Shown piece by piece: positions 49,011 through 58,069 of a stretch of 64,000 nt of DNA (its first letter is position 1; each line of letters starts with the position of its first letter). Location: contig NZ_CP035425.1 in assembly GCF_006740685.1 (NCBI RefSeq), positions 845,687 through 909,686 on the forward strand, written 5' to 3'. Under the pieces are notes generated by a model, which worked only from the letters and a program-made list of their open reading frames with translations, had not been told where the DNA came from and ran no database searches. The DNA comes from Candidatus Nitrosopumilus sp. SW (lineage in GTDB: Archaea; Thermoproteota; Nitrososphaeria; Nitrososphaerales; Nitrosopumilaceae). The translations under genes were made by a program, and so were the position numbers.

Positions 49011-49493
49011 CTAGGAAAAGGTTACAACATCAATAATGTGTTTTGATTCAGGATTGTTTGATGTAATTTCCTGAGACTCTACATTAACATTCCAATCAAA
49101 ATTCATTTCTCCCTTGTATGATTTGAAATTCAAAATTACATTGTATTCATCTGAATTTACATTTGTAACTGACAAATCTAGAACAGTTTTTTTATGTTCA
49201 TAGATTTTCTCATCTGGATATTCTTCATCTATTTGATTTTTTATCACTTCTTTTATCGTCAGTTTTGATTCTACACCTGCATTATAGTTCAACAAAATAT
49301 CTGCTACTCTTTGCTCCTCTTTTGATAATTCTGGTAGACTGTTATCAAAATTCTTCTCTGATAATACCGTTTGAGCTGAAATTGCTATTAGTGCAATGGC
49401 TGCAAGATAAAATGGTGCTCTTTTTTTAAGAAACGCCTTTAAACCTGTTTTTTTTGGTTTATCTTCTTCCTTCTTTTTCTTGTCTTTAGCCAT
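49011..49493 (-). CDS. Membrane-anchored protein with a basic N-terminus, unknown function
   Basis: A 160-residue protein. A lysine-rich start (about 1-25, K-D-K-K-K-K-E-E-D-K-P-K-K) precedes one transmembrane helix (about 29-46, F-Y-L-A-A-I-A-L-I-A-I-S-A). The rest, outside the membrane, has a helical then beta pattern (V-T-N-V-N-S-D-E-Y-N-V-I-L-N-F). The orientation would place the basic tail in the cytosol. Convergent with the M24 gene. Function unknown. Confidence 0.7.
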   Translation of the reverse strand: MAKDKKKKEEDKPKKTGLKAFLKKRAPFYLAAIALIAISAQTVLSEKNFDNSLPELSKEEQRVADILLNYNAGVESKLTIKEVIKNQIDEEYPDEKIYEHKKTVLDLSVTNVNSDEYNVILNFKSYKGEMNFDWNVNVESQEITSNNPESKHIIDVVTFS

Positions 49494-49508
49494 TTTCTTC
49501 TTAATTTT

Positions 49509-50351
49509 CTAGTGTTTTGCTGTTAAAATTAAAACTTCCCAAGGAAATTGAATTATTCCATTCCTTTTTGTGTATGGTTTTGTGTTTTCTTTTACCATCT
49601 CTTTGAGCTCTTTTCTTTGGGATCTTTCAAGCGCATCTAATTTTTCTTTGATTGGTTTTGCTACATATCTGAGATAATTATTCCAGTATTGCTCAAATGT
49701 ACCTGGACTATATGGGAAATTGTAATCTTTTACTGTAATTTTTCTAAAACCTGCTTTTTTTATTTCATCTTTGAGTGATTTTTTTGTCCCAAATCTATCA
49801 AAATCAGGAGTTCCAGGTGGAACATAATTTGGGATAAATTGAGTTACAGCCTCAAAAATACTATCAAAATATGGGACTCTATCAGGGTGCCCATGAACGG
49901 ATATTCCTAATTTGCCTGATTCTTTGAGGCTATTTTTCATATTTTTTAGAGCTTTTTGGGCATTTGGGAAAAAAAATAATGCATACTGGCATGTTATGAT
50001 ATCAAATTTTTCTTTGAATGAAAAATTTTCAGCATCAGCATTTACAAATAATAAATTTGAAGATTTTTTGTTCCAATTTTTTGCAACTTTAATTGCAGTA
50101 GTTGATGTATCTGCACCAACTACAAATCCTGATTTTCCTACCTTTTGATTTAATAATTTTGTAACAACACCTGTTCCGCTTGCAACATCAAGAATACGAT
50201 CTCCTTTTTTAACATCAATTAATTCAACTAATTTTTTTGTACTTTGGAATGGACCTCTTTTAGCTGTTGCCCATCTTTTGTGATATCTTGGTGCAACTTC
50301 ATTCCAAACTGACATGTTTCGTTTTTTATAATCAAATGGTTTTACTTTCAA
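49509..50351 (-). CDS. SAM-dependent methyltransferase (UbiE/class I)
   Basis: A 280-residue class I methyltransferase. Motif I is D-R-I-L-D-V-A-S-G-T-G-V-V-T-K (about 54-68), then V-G-A-D-T-S-T-T-A and a motif-II-like N-A-D-A-E-N-F-S-F. A C-terminal extension (about 180-270) has F-G-T-K-K-S-L and Y-N-F-P-Y-S-P-G. The substrate could be a quinone, lipid or small molecule; no linked quinone genes are present. Its ATGA overlaps the upstream 59-residue gene by four bases, so they are coupled. Confidence 0.82.
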   Translation of the reverse strand: MKVKPFDYKKRNMSVWNEVAPRYHKRWATAKRGPFQSTKKLVELIDVKKGDRILDVASGTGVVTKLLNQKVGKSGFVVGADTSTTAIKVAKNWNKKSSNLLFVNADAENFSFKEKFDIITCQYALFFFPNAQKALKNMKNSLKESGKLGISVHGHPDRVPYFDSIFEAVTQFIPNYVPPGTPDFDRFGTKKSLKDEIKKAGFRKITVKDYNFPYSPGTFEQYWNNYLRYVAKPIKEKLDALERSQRKELKEMVKENTKPYTKRNGIIQFPWEVLILTAKH

Positions 50352-50527
50352 TTTTCTTTAAACTCTTTTAGATCTGATTTTAATGTTCTTCCTGTTTCAT
50401 GAAAGTATCTATGTTCTATTTCCTTTTGTTTTTCAGCTAGTTTGGAGCTATCAGTATGTTTCTTTTTTTGTTTATTTGTAATTTCTTTGTATTGTGATAC
50501 TAGTTTTCTTAGTTCAGAATTTTTCAT
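50348..50527 (-). CDS. 59-residue charged helical protein embedded in the CoA operon
   Basis: A small gene between coaBC and the methyltransferase, overlapping each by four bases (ATGA-type junctions on both sides). That tight coupling is strong evidence that it is translated. The sequence begins M-K-N-S-E-L-R-K-L-V-S-Q-Y-K-E and ends D-L-K-E-F-K-E-N; it is Lys/Glu-rich and helical, with H-R-Y-F-H-E-T-G-R-T in the middle. It could be a partner of the methyltransferase. Function unknown. Confidence 0.8.
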   Translation of the reverse strand: MKNSELRKLVSQYKEITNKQKKKHTDSSKLAEKQKEIEHRYFHETGRTLKSDLKEFKEN

Positions 50528-51777
50528 TTTATTTTCTTTTCAATCTCTTTTCTAATCATTTTTACGATTTTTTCTTTTTTCTTCCATCCTGATGTTGTTG
50601 TTTTTTTGTCATCAACAATTATGATCTGATTATTGTTTGGATTCTTTTGATATTTTGTACCAATGTCATTTGCAATGATTAAATCCGCATTAGATTCTTT
50701 TAATTTTGTTTTAGCCGATTTGATTAGAGCAGATTTTGATAGATTTGTTTCTGCTTTGAATCCAACCAATATGGTATTTTTTTGAGATTTTTTTACTTGA
50801 TCAATGATTTTTGGTGTCTTTTTGAGCCTAATTGTAAGTGATTTTTTGTTACTCTTTATCTTAGATTTTGATAATTTTTCAGGAGTATAGTCTGATACAG
50901 CTGCCGCCATAATTACAATATCGTATTTTTTCTCTAGTTCTTTTTTTGTTGCATCAAACATCTCTTTGTTTGTTGTAACATTGATTATTTTGGCACCTTT
51001 TGGTGGTTCCTCATTTCCTGGACCATAAATTAAAGTGACTTTGGCACCAGCTGAGATTAATTCTGCAGCTAATAGTACTCCTGTTTTTCCTGAACTAAGA
51101 TTTGTAATTACTCTAATTGGATCAATGTATTCTATTGTTGGACCTGCAGTCATTAACACTTTTTTATTTTCTAGTGTAGATGAAAATCCAAATTTCTTTA
51201 GTACAAAATCTAAAACGTCTTCAGGTTCAGGAGCTTTAGCTTTTCCTTCAATCATTTGTGGGGAAAGAAATTGAATTTTGTTTTTTAGAAATTTAATGTT
51301 CTTTTTTACAGCAGAATTGTCATACATTGATTCATGCATTGCCAAACACATCAAAATTGGAATTTTAGAACCAAATCCCACAGTTAGAACCGTTGAAATT
51401 GGAGTATCATCAATACCATTTGCTAGTTTTCCCAGAGTATTTGCTGTAGCTGGATATACAATTACTAGGTCTGATTGATTGTAATCAGCCAATTTTATGT
51501 GCTCTAGTTTACCTGTAAGTTTTGTAATTACATCATTTCCTGTAGCCCATTTAAAATAATCAGGCTGGATCAGTTTTGTTACTGCTCCACTTGCTAAACA
51601 TGTTACATCTGCACCATGTCTCATGAGTAATCTTGCAAGCTCTATTGCTTTGTATGCTGCAACACTTCCAGCTACACACAAAACAATTCTTTTCCCTGTT
51701 AATTCCACACCGTGTGATGAAACAATATCTAGTGATGGGTGTTCGTTTACTTTCTTTTTATCTGCCAATTTGCTCAC
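50524..51777 (-). CDS. coaBC: Phosphopantothenoylcysteine synthetase/decarboxylase (CoaBC)
   Basis: A 417-residue fusion. The N-terminal flavoprotein decarboxylase (about 20-200) has G-S-V-A-A-Y-K-A, P-A-T-A-N-T-L-G-K and A-M-H-E-S-M-Y. The C-terminal synthetase (about 200-417) shows T-A-G-P-T-I-E-Y-I-D-P-I-R, N-x-S-S-G-K-T-G and A-A-V-S-D-Y-T-P with A-N-D-I-G. It joins cysteine to phosphopantothenate then decarboxylates it. It overlaps panB by 20 bases and couples to the 59-residue gene, making the last enzyme of the operon's CoA block. Confidence 0.94.
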   Translation of the reverse strand: MSKLADKKKVNEHPSLDIVSSHGVELTGKRIVLCVAGSVAAYKAIELARLLMRHGADVTCLASGAVTKLIQPDYFKWATGNDVITKLTGKLEHIKLADYNQSDLVIVYPATANTLGKLANGIDDTPISTVLTVGFGSKIPILMCLAMHESMYDNSAVKKNIKFLKNKIQFLSPQMIEGKAKAPEPEDVLDFVLKKFGFSSTLENKKVLMTAGPTIEYIDPIRVITNLSSGKTGVLLAAELISAGAKVTLIYGPGNEEPPKGAKIINVTTNKEMFDATKKELEKKYDIVIMAAAVSDYTPEKLSKSKIKSNKKSLTIRLKKTPKIIDQVKKSQKNTILVGFKAETNLSKSALIKSAKTKLKESNADLIIANDIGTKYQKNPNNNQIIIVDDKKTTTSGWKKKEKIVKMIRKEIEKKIK

Positions 51778-52597
51778 GTAATTTTTTCAGTTCTTCAGGA
51801 TCCATTGAAAACCAATTTTCTTCTGCAGGAAATGTACTTGATTCTACATCCTTTTTGTAATCTTCAAGGGATTTTACAATGTCTTCAGAGAGATTCATGT
51901 ATCTTTTTGCAAATTTTGGTTTTATCTTGTCATACATTCCAAGTAAATCCTGAACCACTAGTACTTGCCCATCACAATTTACTCCTGAACCAATTCCTAT
52001 TATTGGAACACTAACTGTTTCAGAAATTATTTGTGCAACCTCATGACTTACCATTTCTAAAGCTATACTAAACACTCCTGCTTCTTCTAATTCTTTTGCA
52101 TCTTGGATTAGTCTCATTGCAGAATCTTGTGTTCTTCCTTGTACTTTGTAACCTTGTGAAAGCATTGTTGTTTGAGGTTGTAATCCAATATGTCCCATTA
52201 CAGGAATTCCAACATCAACGATTGCACTAATTGTTTCAGCCATAATTGAACCTCCTTCTAGTTTAACTGCATCAGCTCCTGCTTTGACTAGTCTACCTGA
52301 ATTGTTAATTGCATCTTCTATACTTGCTTGATATGACATAAATGGTAAATCTGCAACAAGTAATGCATTATTTCGTGCTCTGCTAACTGCTTCAGTAAAC
52401 ATACACATCTGATCCATTGTTACAGGAATTGTATTTTCATAACCAAGCATTACCATTCCTGCACTATCTCCAACTAGTAAGACATCAATTCCTGCTTTGT
52501 CACATAATGATGCTAATGTATAGTCATAACCTGTAATTACAGAGATTTTCTTTTTTTCTTTTTTCATATTTATGATATCTTGTACTGATTTATGCAA
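51758..52597 (-). CDS. panB: Ketopantoate hydroxymethyltransferase
   Basis: A 279-residue TIM-barrel enzyme adding a hydroxymethyl group to 2-ketoisovalerate. Seen: T-G-Y-D-Y-T-L-A (about 21-28), the magnesium ligand loop V-G-D-S-A-G-M-V-M-L-G-Y, D-A-V-K-L-E-G-G, G-H-I-G-L-Q-P-Q and the catalytic E-M-V segment near 175. It overlaps the PPS gene by eight bases and coaBC by 20. It is the first committed step of pantoate synthesis. The reductase (panE) is not in the window. Confidence 0.95.
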   Translation of the reverse strand: MHKSVQDIINMKKEKKKISVITGYDYTLASLCDKAGIDVLLVGDSAGMVMLGYENTIPVTMDQMCMFTEAVSRARNNALLVADLPFMSYQASIEDAINNSGRLVKAGADAVKLEGGSIMAETISAIVDVGIPVMGHIGLQPQTTMLSQGYKVQGRTQDSAMRLIQDAKELEEAGVFSIALEMVSHEVAQIISETVSVPIIGIGSGVNCDGQVLVVQDLLGMYDKIKPKFAKRYMNLSEDIVKSLEDYKKDVESSTFPAEENWFSMDPEELKKLREQIGR

Positions 52598-53354
52598 TCC
52601 TTGCCCTCCGTGTTAGATTATTTTTTATCTGAATCACATTTTCTGTCAGATTTTTCTTGTTATCAAAATCTAAAATTATTTTTTGAAGACTTGTTTCATT
52701 TCTCTTTGCTAATTTTTTTGATTCAGAAATTAGTAACTCTATTGCTCGTGTTACATTATCTACAATTGTAATATTGGCAGTCTGTGCAGTTCGTGAAAGG
52801 GGGTTTAGATCAAATGTTATGACTATTTTCCCTGCATTTCTTAATGCCATAGTTCTATCACCATCTTCTAATGGAACAACTACAACATCAGCTGCAAAAA
52901 TTCCATCCTTGTCTACTATTCTTCGTGCTGAATCGATTCCTGGTAATTTTGTAGAATTTGCTGAATTTGTACCTAGAATTTCTTTTGCACCATTTTTTTT
53001 GAGAGTTTTGATAATTGCTTGCTTTCTCTTCTCATTTGTATAGAATAGATTTACCTCTAGTTTGGCTTTGATTTGCTTTGATAATTTGATAATCTCCTTT
53101 GGGCACAAGGCTGCAACATTTCCATTAACTGAGATAACTGGTCTTTGAGCCTGGAGTAATTGTGCAGCTGCTGCCTTTATGGCCCGTTTTGCAGCCTGAT
53201 TTGTCTTTTCACCAAGTAAATAGTCAAATGCCTCTCCTCTTCCTTGAGCCAAAAGTCCTTCTTTAGCTACTAATCCTTTGTCAAAACCACTAACAAGTTT
53301 TTCACGAATTAAAAGTGACTTTGCCCTTGGATGTGACTTTGGAATTAATGACAT
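52590..53354 (-). CDS. Archaeal phosphopantothenate synthetase (PPS)
   Basis: A 254-residue archaea-specific enzyme joining 4-phosphopantoate and beta-alanine with ATP, replacing bacterial PanC plus PanK. Seen: I-P-x-x-H-P-R-A-x-S-L, G-L-L-A-Q-G-R-G-E-A-F-D-Y-L-L-G-E, I-S-V-N-G-N-V-A-A-L, and D-L-N-P-L-S-R-T-A with N-I-T-I-V-D-N. The length matches the family (COG1701). It is 10 bases after the pantoate kinase gene and overlaps panB by eight, so the order follows the pathway. Confidence 0.92.
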   Translation of the reverse strand: MSLIPKSHPRAKSLLIREKLVSGFDKGLVAKEGLLAQGRGEAFDYLLGEKTNQAAKRAIKAAAAQLLQAQRPVISVNGNVAALCPKEIIKLSKQIKAKLEVNLFYTNEKRKQAIIKTLKKNGAKEILGTNSANSTKLPGIDSARRIVDKDGIFAADVVVVPLEDGDRTMALRNAGKIVITFDLNPLSRTAQTANITIVDNVTRAIELLISESKKLAKRNETSLQKIILDFDNKKNLTENVIQIKNNLTRRARIA

Positions 53355-53364
53355 GTAACTTCAA

Positions 53365-54276
53365 TTAATTATTTAGAACCCTTGCTCCAATATCATCCAA
53401 CTCTGAATTTATTATTACTCCCTCAGAATATTTTTGTAAAATTTCTAAAACCTTATCCTCATTTTCTTTTGGAATCATCGAGAAAATTGTTTCACCAAAA
53501 AGTGCAATTCCACACTTGATATTATTTTGAGTCAATTCATCAACTATTTTTTGCATTCTAGGTGTCATTACATCTACATATTTTGCAAATTCCAGTGACA
53601 TATCTTGAAAGTGTTGATAATCTTTTGATTCTAATAACCTGTTAACCATTTTTCCACCAAGTCCATTAATTTGAGAAAGTCTTTCTTTGATGAATTTGTT
53701 AGTTGAAATTGGTGAGAAACAAATCATGATAATTGAAATTTTATCTGTAGAAATCTTTTCAACTGTTCCAATTCCTGGTGCTCCTGGTTTTACACGAATT
53801 TCAAATCCTCCATGAAATGAAGCTAAAACATCTCCTAATCCTGTTTTACAATTTACTTCTGCATTATGTGCAATTTGTCCAATTGTATTTCTATCTAATT
53901 TTGTTTCAAGTGCTTGATCTAATGCAAATGATAATGATAATGCAACAGCACTACTAGAACCTAAACCATATCCTACTGGAATTGAAATTTCATGTTCAAT
54001 ATCAAAGAACTTGTCCTCAAAATTACCAATCTTTAGAAATTCATTTAATACAAATTCTGAGACATCCGTTTTGTCAGATTGATACCCCTTTGTTGTAATT
54101 CTAAAGTTTGATTCTTGATTATTTCTCTCATCAATTCGTACTTTTGTCGTGACTCCTTGTTTGATTGAAAAACCTGCCCCCATCGAGCCCAGATTTTCTA
54201 AATTGTTTTGGTTGTTCTCTAAATGAGCCTTGAAGAAACCTGTAATGTGTGCAGGACAAAATGCTGTTCCCTCCAT
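53365..54276 (-). CDS. Pantoate kinase (GHMP family)
   Basis: A 303-residue archaeal enzyme making 4-phosphopantoate (COG1829). Seen: F-C-P-A-H-I-T-G-F-F (start), the ATP loop P-V-G-Y-G-L-G-S-S-S-A-V-A (about 100-112), and a G-L-G-D-V-L-A-S-F-H-G-G-F segment. It heads the leftward CoA operon: PoK > PPS > PanB > CoaBC > 59-residue gene > methyltransferase. The 65-base gap to the divergent PhoU-like gene should contain both promoters. Confidence 0.92.
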   Translation of the reverse strand: MEGTAFCPAHITGFFKAHLENNQNNLENLGSMGAGFSIKQGVTTKVRIDERNNQESNFRITTKGYQSDKTDVSEFVLNEFLKIGNFEDKFFDIEHEISIPVGYGLGSSSAVALSLSFALDQALETKLDRNTIGQIAHNAEVNCKTGLGDVLASFHGGFEIRVKPGAPGIGTVEKISTDKISIIMICFSPISTNKFIKERLSQINGLGGKMVNRLLESKDYQHFQDMSLEFAKYVDVMTPRMQKIVDELTQNNIKCGIALFGETIFSMIPKENEDKVLEILQKYSEGVIINSELDDIGARVLNN

Positions 54277-54341
54277 TGATCTGAGTTTAAATTTTACACA
54301 AAATATAAGAATATGGCTTAAATTAATTAAATTAGTATAAA

Positions 54342-55322
54342 TTGACTAAATTTGTTAGACGCCTGCAAAGAATAGGAAGTAGCATTCTAGTTTCACTCCC
54401 AAAAGAATGGGTTGATGCAAACAAACTGGACAAAAGCAGTCAAGTTGAACTTGAAACTGGTCAGGACAGTATTTCAATTTCTGCAAACAGAGAAACTCGT
54501 CCGACAAAAGAAGTTGTAATATCATATCCCTTACCAAAAGAAGAAAATATTGTAGCTGACATTACTGGTGCTTATCTTTTAGGATATGATATTATTGAGA
54601 TTAATTCTGATTCTATAATTCCAGGTGAAGATAGAGAAAAAATTCGTAATTCTATGAGACGACTTGTTGGAATGGAAATAATTGAAGAGGATTCTTCTCA
54701 CATTAACATGCAGTTTCTATTAGATTCTACAACACTCAATCCTGAAAAAATTCTCAAACGTATGAGTTCTATTGCTCTTGGAATGTATGATGATGCATCA
54801 AATGGATTAATTGCAGATGATAAATCAAATTTGCAAACATTATCAAAACGTGATGCAGAAGTAAATAGACAATATTTCTTACTTGTACGATTAATTCGTA
54901 GTACACTTGTTGATAAAAGATTAGCAAATGCATTTAATTTAGAAAACATCGATGTTCTTGATTATAGAGTTGCAGCAAACCTTCTGGAGAATGCTGGTGA
55001 TTCTATTGTAGAACTTTCTGATTTTATTTACAATTCATCTTTGTCAAAAGAACAATATAAAAAAATCCATGATGTTGTAAAAGACTTTAACACATTAGCA
55101 GAAAAATCAATTGATGCTTTTACAAAACCTGATAGGCTTTTAGCAATTGAAGCAATATCTTTACACAAAAAATTCGAAGAACAACTTGGTAAACTTAGAA
55201 CCACATTAGGCAACAAAAAAGAAATTCCAATAGATTTTCTTGATATGGTGTTTATGTTTGAGCGAATAGCTCAATCTTGGGCTGATGTGGCAGATCTTGT
55301 ACAACCAATCTATAATGAATAG
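54342..55322 (+). CDS. AbrB-type plus PhoU-domain phosphate regulator-like protein
   Basis: A 326-residue protein from a TTG. Residues 1-50 form a SpoVT/AbrB swapped-hairpin DNA-binding domain (R-R-L-Q-R-I-G-S-S-I-L-V-S-L-P-K-E-W). Residues about 110-320 form two three-helix PhoU-like bundles rich in E, D and R (L-V-R-L-I-R-S-T-L-V-D, E-N-A-G-D-S-I-V-E-L). In thaumarchaea such proteins are thought to link phosphate transport to transcription; no pst gene is adjacent. The pair of a DNA-binding head with metal-binding PhoU helices is family-typical. Confidence 0.85.
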   Translation: MTKFVRRLQRIGSSILVSLPKEWVDANKLDKSSQVELETGQDSISISANRETRPTKEVVISYPLPKEENIVADITGAYLLGYDIIEINSDSIIPGEDREKIRNSMRRLVGMEIIEEDSSHINMQFLLDSTTLNPEKILKRMSSIALGMYDDASNGLIADDKSNLQTLSKRDAEVNRQYFLLVRLIRSTLVDKRLANAFNLENIDVLDYRVAANLLENAGDSIVELSDFIYNSSLSKEQYKKIHDVVKDFNTLAEKSIDAFTKPDRLLAIEAISLHKKFEEQLGKLRTTLGNKKEIPIDFLDMVFMFERIAQSWADVADLVQPIYNE

Positions 55323-55838
55323 TTAGTATAGCTTCTTTTTTGCAGCATATGTTAAAACGGCGCATATGGTCTTTGAATCTTGAATTTTTCCAGACTTTAT
55401 CATGCTAAGCAGTTTTTTCATATCCACTTTCATTACTGAGAGAATCTCATCGTCATCAAGTTTCAAATCTGCAATTTTCTTCAATCCTGAGGCTACAAAA
55501 CAGTGGATAATCTCTGAATTATAGCCAATTGATGGGTAGTAAGTGATTAGCGGAGTCATTTTCTTTGCTCTGTATCCTGTTTCTTCTTCTAATTCTCTAA
55601 ATGCACATTTGATAGGCTGCTCTCTTTTTTCTAATGTTCCTGCAGGAATCTCTAAAACATATCCATGTGGAAATCTATGTTGCTTTACTAAAATTACTTT
55701 TTTATCTTCATCAAAGGCAAGCATAGCAGCAGCTCCTCTGTGTTCTATTACTTCTCGTTTTACTTTCCTTCCTTCAATTTTTCCATCATAAACACTAAGA
55801 CCTAGGATTTTTCCTTCATAGATCTTTTTCTTCTTCAT
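55323..55838 (-). CDS. Nudix hydrolase (ADP-ribose pyrophosphatase-like)
   Basis: A 171-residue protein with a full Nudix box, [23 protein letters not shown] (G-x5-E-x7-R-E-x2-E-E-x-G). The opening [12 protein letters not shown] and [14 protein letters not shown] match ADP-ribose pyrophosphatases. It would clear ADP-ribose, for example from the Sir2 reaction. It converges with the PhoU-like gene, their stops being adjacent. Confidence 0.9.
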   Translation of the reverse strand: MKKKKIYEGKILGLSVYDGKIEGRKVKREVIEHRGAAAMLAFDEDKKVILVKQHRFPHGYVLEIPAGTLEKREQPIKCAFRELEEETGYRAKKMTPLITYYPSIGYNSEIIHCFVASGLKKIADLKLDDDEILSVMKVDMKKLLSMIKSGKIQDSKTICAVLTYAAKKKLY

Positions 55839-55862
55839 GTGATTTCATGAAATTATTATTAT

Positions 55863-56765
55863 TTAATTGGTTTGATATGTAAGATGTAATTTTGGTGATT
55901 TCTTTGACTCTTCAATTGATTTTTTTATCCAATTTGTATAAAATGAGATTTTTTTAGGGATGAACAGGTCTGCTGATTTTACATTTTTACTTGTTCTAAC
56001 TTTTTGTGTTAATTCATCCATTTTGAATATACTATCACTATACAAAAATAACACAATTTGGTTTTTTGCAATAAATGGAATTTGTAAATATGATTCTGAA
56101 AATGTATTATTCAAATTTTCTAATGCATCTTTCAAATCTCCATCAATCCATGTAAGTACTGCATGAGGGATAAAATCTTCAATTTTTTTAGGATCATAAA
56201 TTAAAGTGAATTGAAAACCATCATTATCATGTAGTTTTTCTATACATCTTGTTACTGTCTTTGTTGATAGATTTGTATTCTTTGCAATTTTTTCAATTTT
56301 TTGTCTTGGTTCTTTAATTAATTCCTCTAAAATTTCTAAATCTGTTTTTGTCAAATTTGAATTAAATGCTGAATTTTCAGCTTCAAAAATTGACAATACT
56401 CTAAGATCTTTCATCAATTTTTTTGCAAGATCAATCTTTTGCTCTAATTTTTCTTGAATAGCAATACCACATACTGTTACTCCACCAATACATGGAACCA
56501 CAATGTATGGCTCACCTACTAAACTGACTTGCTCTAAAATCTCTTGAATATTTTCTCCTGATACTACAAAGTACAATACACCATGACCCAAAGTTGGTGG
56601 TTCGATTTTGATGACAAATTCTTCAATTACTCCGCTTTCTTGCATTTTTTTTATTCTTGCTCGAACCGCTCCTCCTGATAGTCCTAGTTCTTTTCCAATC
56701 TGTCTATCTGATTCCCGGCAATTGTTGAGCAGCCTGCTCAAAATTTTCATATCTAAATTGTCCAT
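55863..56765 (-). CDS. Lrp/AsnC-type regulator with two helix-turn-helix domains
   Basis: A 300-residue protein. HTH one is at 1-50 (D-M-K-I-L-S-R-L-L, S-D-R-Q-I-G-K-E-L-G-L-S-G-G-A-V-R-A-R-I). HTH two is at about 144-190 (D-L-E-I-L-E-E-L-I, I-A-K-N-T-N-L-S-T-K-T-V-T-R-C-I). Each is followed by a RAM-like beta-alpha domain. This tandem form (two fused Lrp units) contrasts with the stand-alone ligand domain at 19725. Divergent from the ABC operon, so it may control it. Confidence 0.82.
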   Translation of the reverse strand: MDNLDMKILSRLLNNCRESDRQIGKELGLSGGAVRARIKKMQESGVIEEFVIKIEPPTLGHGVLYFVVSGENIQEILEQVSLVGEPYIVVPCIGGVTVCGIAIQEKLEQKIDLAKKLMKDLRVLSIFEAENSAFNSNLTKTDLEILEELIKEPRQKIEKIAKNTNLSTKTVTRCIEKLHDNDGFQFTLIYDPKKIEDFIPHAVLTWIDGDLKDALENLNNTFSESYLQIPFIAKNQIVLFLYSDSIFKMDELTQKVRTSKNVKSADLFIPKKISFYTNWIKKSIEESKKSPKLHLTYQTN

Positions 56766-56851
56766 TTTGTAACCTTCAATGTTATTCTAGAATTCATAAA
56801 AAACCAATATGATATAAAATTGTCTATATTGTTAGCACTATGTATGAAACA

Positions 56852-56862
56852 CATTAAATATC
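56852..56862 (+). promoter_or_regulatory. TATA box for the ABC permease operon
   Basis: CATTAAATATC centred 25 bases before the GTG at 56882, in the divergent gap with the Lrp gene. Confidence 0.5.
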
Positions 56863-56881
56863 AGACTATTTTACTGATCTC

Positions 56882-58069
56882 GTGGAATATCGATTGAGAT
56901 TAGCAAAAAGAATGCTATTCAACAAAAAAGGAAGCTTGATTGGAGCAGTTTTAGCAGTTACAATTGGAATTTTAGTTATTCATGTAAATTTTGTAATTTT
57001 CCAAGGATTGTTTGATGCAATTGTTAGAGATATTAGCGATTACAGAAATGGTGACATTCTTGTTACTGATGAAGCAGACTATATCGATAAATCTGATTTA
57101 TCTGTTGTAAGTTGGTTTGAAAGAATTCCATATGTGGAGGCGGCAACACCGCGGCTTTCATCAACTGCCGAAATGAATATGACAAAAAATGGAAAACTAA
57201 TTGAAGAAACACGTGTACCCATAGTTGGAATTGATCCCTTTAGAGATATCCGAGCATCAACTGTTCATGAAACTGTTTCAGAAGGAAGTTACGTTTTTTC
57301 AAGAAATTCTATTGTATTAGGTTCTAATGTTGCAAGAGATCTTGGTGGAGCTCAAGTTGGTGACAGTGTCAAAGTTCTAGTAGTTGATAGATGGGGAGAA
57401 GATCAAATCAGAAGATTTACTGTTTCAGGAATTGCAAAGTCACCTGGTGGACAAGGGTTTGATTATACAGCAGTTATTCATATTGATACTTTACGTGACA
57501 TGATGAATAGACCTGGTGATACAGGATCTTTTATGGTAAAACTAAATGATCCAACAAAAGCATTTGAAGTAAAGGAATTCTTCTTACGTTCATTTCCAAA
57601 TGATGATTTTAAAGCTGAAACAATAGAAGAATCAGCTGAAGAACAACTAGCTGGTTTTAGATCTGGTATTGCAATGATTAACATGATTGGTTATTTTGGA
57701 ATGATGTCTTCAGCTTTTGCTATTGTAACTATTCAGATGATGTTAGTAAATGGAAAAACTCGTGAAATTGGTGTAATGAGATCTATTGGAGCAAAAAGAA
57801 AAGATATTCTAATTATATTTATTTTCCAAGGAATGATAATTGGAGCAATTGGTGCTGGTGTAGGCACAGCTGCAGGCTTGGGTTATACATTTTATGCAAA
57901 GGAAACTAAAATGTCGTTTAACAATAGTTTGCCTCTTGAGGTTACCTATAACTGGGAGAAGATTATCCAAACCGCTTTGACTTCGTTTATTTTGGCAATT
58001 ATTGCATCACTCTATCCCTCGTATAGGGCAACTAAGCTATTACCTGTGGAGGCGATGAGAACTGTCTAA
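56882..58069 (+). CDS. MacB/FtsX-type ABC transporter permease
   Basis: A 395-residue permease from a GTG. One N-terminal helix (about 18-42) precedes a large extracellular domain (about 50-270), then three C-terminal helices (about 275-300, 325-350, 365-385). The last segment holds G-V-M-R-S-I-G-A-K-R-K-D-I (the coupling loop) and the ending S-L-Y-P-S-Y-R-A-T-K-L-L-P-V-E-A-M-R, typical of MacB-type. Such transporters move lipids or proteins or do mechanotransmission. First of an operon with the ATPase, exported protein and a coiled-coil protein. Confidence 0.88.
   Translation: MEYRLRLAKRMLFNKKGSLIGAVLAVTIGILVIHVNFVIFQGLFDAIVRDISDYRNGDILVTDEADYIDKSDLSVVSWFERIPYVEAATPRLSSTAEMNMTKNGKLIEETRVPIVGIDPFRDIRASTVHETVSEGSYVFSRNSIVLGSNVARDLGGAQVGDSVKVLVVDRWGEDQIRRFTVSGIAKSPGGQGFDYTAVIHIDTLRDMMNRPGDTGSFMVKLNDPTKAFEVKEFFLRSFPNDDFKAETIEESAEEQLAGFRSGIAMINMIGYFGMMSSAFAIVTIQMMLVNGKTREIGVMRSIGAKRKDILIIFIFQGMIIGAIGAGVGTAAGLGYTFYAKETKMSFNNSLPLEVTYNWEKIIQTALTSFILAIIASLYPSYRATKLLPVEAMRTV
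58048..58056 (+). promoter_or_regulatory. Near-complete Shine-Dalgarno for the ABC ATPase
   Basis: GGAGGCGAT differs in one base from the ideal GGAGGTGAT and ends five bases before the CTG at 58062. It supports that CTG as the ATPase start. It lies within the end of the permease gene. Confidence 0.65.
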
